Assembly: GCA_037976565.1 (NCBI GenBank)
Contig: CP137675.1
Coordinates: forward strand, 16,788,992-16,852,991
Origin: Mesocentrotus franciscanus
Taxonomy: Eukaryota; Echinodermata; Echinoidea; Camarodonta; Strongylocentrotidae
Reading direction: 5' to 3'
Length of the DNA stretch: 64,000 bases
A program made the translations under genes and the position numbers. Within the stretch, counting starts at the first letter, position 1. Every line of letters starts with the position of its first letter. Below are positions 59,129 through 64,000 of the stretch, piece after piece. The notes under the pieces were generated by a model. It ran no database searches, was not told the DNA's origin, and saw only the letters and a program-made list of their open reading frames with translations.

Positions 59129-62100
59129 TTCAATTCAATTCAATTCAATTCGTTTTATTTATTTCCATTTTCAATAAAAACAATACAAAGATATATACAA
59201 TATAAATAAGCATATGCAATATTTTTTTTTTTCTCCATATTTTTCCCTCCACAGGGATTTTATTGATTTTCATTTGAAACAAATTAACAAATATATATTC
59301 ACGGTAATTTACATTTATAACATAAATAAAATTGGCTTCTCAAGATACAAGTATTGTTGAACTGTTGAGTTAACAGAAAACTAACAAATCTTCAATAATT
59401 CATTTCAGACATTCATGGAAAGAAAAAATACAGAAAAATATCATTTTATGTAAACAAATTCTTGAACTGAAACCATTTTCTTGTGAATTTATTATTTCTA
59501 CAATTCGAATCTGCAATATACTTTTCGTTTTTGAAATAATTTATAATCGAAACTCTAATATTATCAAAATCGGGCAATTGTTTCTTTATTTTGCAAGTAT
59601 ACACCATCTGTCGCACCACAATCAGTATACAATTCAATGCATAATTATTTGAACCTCTTAAACCAAATAATTTATCTTGTAATGAAAATGTTAATTTATT
59701 TCCGGTTCCAGTATAAATCCAGTGCTCCAACCTATCCCAAATATTCTTAACATGCGTACAATCACATAGCAGATGTATAACTGTTTCAATCTGTTCATTA
59801 CAAAATGTACATTCTTTTTGGGGACTAAATTCATTTTAAACAGTAGATCGTTCGTATATAATATGCGTTGCAAAACTTTAAACTGAAACCATCGTAAGCC
59901 CACATCAATGGTACAATTAAATCCAATAGAACAATATGTTTCCCAACTCTTATCGTTCAGGTCGAAAACGCATTTCCATTTAAGAAAACTTTTACATACT
60001 CCTTTTCTTTTCTTTAATAAAATTGCATAAATATGTGAACATCCTTTAATACGTTTCATAACAAATGCCATTGTATCTGGGAAAAGGGGCTGTGGCACCT
60101 TCTTAAAAATAGTACAATTTTTAAACCCTTGTCTAATTGCATCGCATAATCCACGATAAAAAGAAAATTTATTTGAATATTATACTTTTCTTGGAAATGT
60201 TCCAGAGAGAAAAATTACCATTTGTCTTTAAAATATTATTGATAAAACGAATCCCTTTTATATAATTTTATACTATATACTGAGCTATTGCTTATTTTAA
60301 TGTAATCATTATTCCATAAGGGTTGGCAAGAAACGTTATTTTAATGTATGGATAAGAGCGTACTATTATAAGCCATGAACATTTCTTTTCAAAAAAGGTT
60401 CTTTGTTTTCCCTGCCAGTTCCCTAAAATAATTGTTTCCCATATATAATTTTAAATTTTGCAGTTCAGGCAAGAAAGATTGCAAAAGACAGAGGATATTG
60501 CTATCTATTGAGCCAATTACCAATTTCTTAATCCAGGAAATTTTTAATGATTGGCAATGTGTGTATATATTTATCATTTTAACCCCTCCGTCTGAATAAC
60601 TTTGTGACATTTGATTTCTACTTATTTTATCAGGTTTCTCCCCCCATATAAATTTATAAAAGTGAGCATTTATATCTTTCAAAAGATTTTCACCAGGATT
60701 AGGGAGGGACAAAATAAGGTAGTTTAATTTGGATACCAACAATGATTTGACGACAGTGATTCTTCCAAGAACAGTTAAGTATCGCCTTAACCACGATGTC
60801 ATTTGACTTTTGATTTCTTTAAATTTATCATTATAATTGTGAATTACCAATTTGTGCAAATCAGTACAAAAATCTATACCTAAATATCTGAAATAATCAT
60901 CAAACACCCAATTTAAATCTCTATTCAAAAGAACACCATCTTTCTTGTTTTTATATCCTCCAATCCATATCGCATGTGTCTTCTGTATATTAACTTTTAA
61001 ACCAGACATTGCATTATATTTATCTAAAATGTTTAATGCACTGTTTAATTCTATTACTGACCCGTTTAGTGTCAAAAGAGTATCATCTGCATATTGAATT
61101 ATTTTAAGTTGTCTATCAGGTAAGCTCAAACCAACAATGGCATCGGAATTTCTAAACAAAAGACCAAGTATTTCGGCACATAATAGAAAGATAAGAGCTG
61201 ACAGGGGATCTCCTTGACGACATCCTCGCTCTATTGAAAATCTTGGAGACAGGTGTCCATTGATTAATACACATGATTGAGCATTTTCATAGAATACATT
61301 AACCCATTTTATAATAGAGGGACCAAACTTAAAAAAGTGCAATACTTTTCTAATAAAATCATGAGAAATAGAATCAAATGCTTTTTCAAAATCTATAAGC
61401 AGCAATAAACCAGGAATGTCATTGATATCAGTATACAATAATAAATCATATAACAAACGGATATTCTCTCCAATGTAGCGCCCTGACATAAAGCCTTTCT
61501 GATTTTCATGTATAAGAAAAGGAAGTACGTTCTTTAATCTGTTTGCTATACAAGCGGAACCTAATTTATACACCACGTTCAATAAAGAAATGGGTCTCCA
61601 ATTTTTCAAATAATTTCTATCTTTTTTTTTTTCCTTTGGGAATTAAAGAGATGACTCCTAACTTCTGTGTATAGGACATTCCGGATGAATATGCAGAGTT
61701 CAAATACCTCACTAAAAATATGTGTAATTCTTTCCAAAAATGTTTGAAAAATTCGACGGTGTATCCATCTAGACCAGGCGATTTATTATTTTTCATATTT
61801 ATAAGTGCTTGATGGACTTCATCAATGGAGAGTTCTCCTTCGAGTTTCTGTGACATTGAAGTGGTTAATTTACTTATAGCTGGATCATTTAATATTGTAT
61901 TTAAGTCTACATCAACAACAGGATTATTTTCATACAATTTAGAGTAGAATAATACGATTTCTGATATAATATCATCCTGCGATGTTATCTCCTTGTTTTC
62001 AGTAGTGACCAATTTGCATATACGTTTATTCACAGCATTTCTTTTTTCTAAATTCAAAAAATATTTCGATGGTTTCTCGCCATATTCCATCCATTTAATT

Positions 62101-62262
62101 TTAGACCTCATCTTTATTCCTTCCATTTTTTCTTTTCTTAACGATTCTAACTGAACTTTCTTCTCATTTAATATAGCAAGAGCTCTATTTTTGTCCGTTT
62201 TTGATATCAATGCCTTCTCCAAATCTATAATTTCCTTTTCTAAATCATATTCTAAATTTACC
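59129..62262 (-). mobile_element. L1/Tx1-like LINE, 5' truncated, dead
   Basis: On the minus strand the element runs from 62262 to a (GAATT)n tail at 59129-59150. A first frame (62262-61617) covers the linker before the reverse transcriptase, with M-K-N-N-K-S-P-G-L-D-G-Y. A slip in an 11-A run (near 61622) shifts to the frame 61609-60389, which holds the RT motifs: L-L-I-D-F-E-K-A-F-D (A), G-C-R-Q-G-D-P-L-S (B) and I-I-Q-Y-A-D-D-T-L-L (C), then K-V-N-I-Q-K-T. The C-terminal part (60098-59700) is broken by stops and has H-R-I-L-like W-F-Q-F-K-V-L-Q-R-I-L. The endonuclease end is missing. It lies antisense in an ARID3 intron. Confidence 0.9.
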
Positions 62263-62264
62263 AA

Positions 62265-62298
<34 letters not shown>

Positions 62299-62800
62299 CT
62301 TTCTGGCAGCGTATAAAATTGTTTCACCTCTGATTAAGGTCAACAACGTATGCAATATATAAGAAAATGAAAATAGGCCAAATGGCCTTGTGGAGGCATA
62401 GTTCCCCAAACAGTAATTAAGAGATTTACATATACAGACAAAACTAAAAAAAGAAACATACATGACGAAACATGACAGGGACATCGTTCATGGGAGGTAA
62501 TACAAATGGAAATAATCATTACAAAATCGTAAGTTTGAAAACAGTTATAGGTAATGTTGTATAATATAATTACTGGTACAAGAATCATTGATATTTAGAT
62601 ATACGATGCTGCTTCAAGTTTCTTTTAAATAGTGTTAAAGACTTGCATGAGGATATTTCAGGAGGAATAGAGTTCCAAAATAAATAACAGGAAAATTGTT
62701 TCTTACAGATTTTAGATATAAATTTGTCTTTACTGGCCAAAAAATGAAAAGAGTTTCGCCCACGGGTATTATAATTATGAACATCGTTATTCAAAGTGGA
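62263..62800 (-). mobile_element. 3' end of another LINE with poly(A)
   Basis: The minus frame 62794-62585 reads H-N-Y-N-T-R-G-R-N-S-F-H-F ... L-F-W-N-S-I-P-P-E-I and L-F-K-R-N-L-K-Q-H, the usual C-terminus of Jockey/CR1-type reverse-transcriptase ORFs. A 3' UTR (62584-62300) and a run of about 30 A (62299-62266) follow. The poly(A) abuts the 5' end of the L1/Tx1-like element. Confidence 0.7.
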
Positions 62801-63940
62801 ATAAGCGGGCGCTTATGGACAATAGTGAGTGGGAAGGGTTTTAGATATGACACAAGTCGAATGGTGGTGAACAATAAGCTGCCGGAAGTTTTCTTTTTAT
62901 TCCTGTCGTAGGTTGATATGATACACTGGTTAGCCGCCTTCGCGCTCCTCCCCGATGCCCGCAGCATTTGGTCCAGTGTGTTGCCACGAAGGACTTACAC
63001 AGGTTTCGACAATGACGAACAGCCACATAATTCTAGAACGCGGCTAGTATTTAACAAGCATGCCAGGAATATATGCCGCAGAATCGGGGTCGTTCATTGG
63101 ATTATTCGGGCTTCGCGCACGAGCGACACGAGCTGTTTCCTAGTGATGCCGATGGAATACATCTTTTGGCAGGAAATGACTTGTTCCTTCAAAGCCTTAT
63201 TCGCGAGTCGACGAACGTTGGAAAGACTGCATTCCAGTTCTTTGTTGTGGTTCACTCTAATTTGTTATTAAATTATTTGTAGACTGTTTTCATGAGCTTG
63301 GTCTCACTCGTGTTCATAACGGCGTCTGTCACTTAATACTGTTTTCGGTTTTAAAATTTATTCATGTTATTGTTAAAACGAAAGATAATTGTTCACGATT
63401 AATTTTGTTAATGGGCCTATTTGCTCAAGCCTCAAATCGCTAAAAGGTATATAGTTAAATGAAATTAGCCAATTAGGTGATGGGTTGAGATTAATATGTT
63501 AAGCTCATCTACCTAGTGGGGTTGTTATATTATGGCACAATATAAAAACTTAATTAGTGAAGTTAGATTAAATGTTGATTGGACTGTAGAAATTGAATTT
63601 AAAATTGATGATACGAAATTCAGTTATTATTAATATTAACACCCCCTTTTTAAAGTATCGATAATGAAAGCAATCTTTTCAGCGTATTACGTTTTGGTTG
63701 GATTATTGCATTAGTACAGTAAATGCTCACGCTTATAAATATTTTGAATTGAATACGTGATAATAATAATAATAATATATGCGAATACTTAGGCACTATA
63801 GTGCAAGTAAAAGGTTTGCAGACGTGAATATACCTGCATGTTAAGTTGTTGGAAGAAATTTCATGTTGAAGTTAATTCAGATAATTGACGCTGATGAAAG
63901 TCTTGAATTGAATACGTAATGTACGTGCAAATAATATATA
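62801..63940. other. No gene recognised
   Basis: Left third GC-richer (62920-63250) with overlapping frames on both strands but no family resemblance; it may be older LINE sequence. The rest is AT-rich with a short ATA run near 63765. Confidence 0.45.
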
Positions 63941-63944
63941 CGCT

Positions 63945-64000
63945 CAGTGGCGGCGGGCGGTGCCCGTGTGGCGGAAATTGTCATTTTTGCCTCTTCGCAT
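63945..64000 (+). mobile_element. MITE end cut by the window edge
   Basis: CAGTGGCGGCGGGCGGTGCC resembles the CAGTGGCGGATCCAG hAT-like ends found elsewhere in the window; its other end lies outside. Confidence 0.4.

Overview
The window looks like nuclear DNA of a deuterostome, most likely a sea urchin or another echinoderm. It is AT-rich, the genes are split by GT-AG introns, and most of the sequence is interspersed or tandem repeat. The organism call is an inference from the echinoderm-like ARID3/dead ringer protein and the mix of L2-like and L1/Tx1-like LINEs, tRNA-derived SINEs and many short DNA transposons. Nothing looks prokaryotic.

Layout. 1-13.6 kb is gene-free: a hairpin-ended minisatellite, a 47-bp palindrome, then a direct tandem duplication of a ~5 kb unit (586-5640 and 6314-13612). 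Each unit itself holds two adjacent ~1 kb sub-repeats. Copy 2 carries later insertions nested in one another: an L2-like LINE, and inside it a 1,037-bp Mutator-like element with 134-bp terminal inverted repeats. That element contains the start of a RecQ-type helicase reading frame and promoter-like sequence. 13.7-22.4 kb holds MITEs, SINEs, two tandem arrays and one unassigned candidate coding exon (17906-18160).

22.4-26.3 kb is a nearly complete sodium/phosphate cotransporter gene of the SLC34 (NaPi-II) family: five coding exons on the + strand whose lengths and phases sum to an intact frame. Its distal 3' side runs into a second tandem duplication (27.05-30.6 kb). 30.8-39.7 kb is again repeats, plus a sequence with four TAATCC homeodomain cores about 2 kb upstream of the next gene.

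39.7 kb to the right edge is the 5' part of an ARID3/dead ringer transcription factor gene on the + strand: promoter-like sequence, an acidic arginine/glutamate-rich N-terminal region, and the ARID DNA-binding domain split by a 14-kb intron. The later exons (REKLES region) are not in the window. A 5'-truncated L1/Tx1-like LINE joined to the poly(A) tail of another LINE lies antisense in the last visible intron.

The two host genes are not obviously functionally linked: one is a plasma-membrane phosphate transporter, the other a developmental regulator. I found no convincing new multi-gene system. The most unusual object is the gene-fragment-carrying Mutator-like element at 9.4-10.5 kb.
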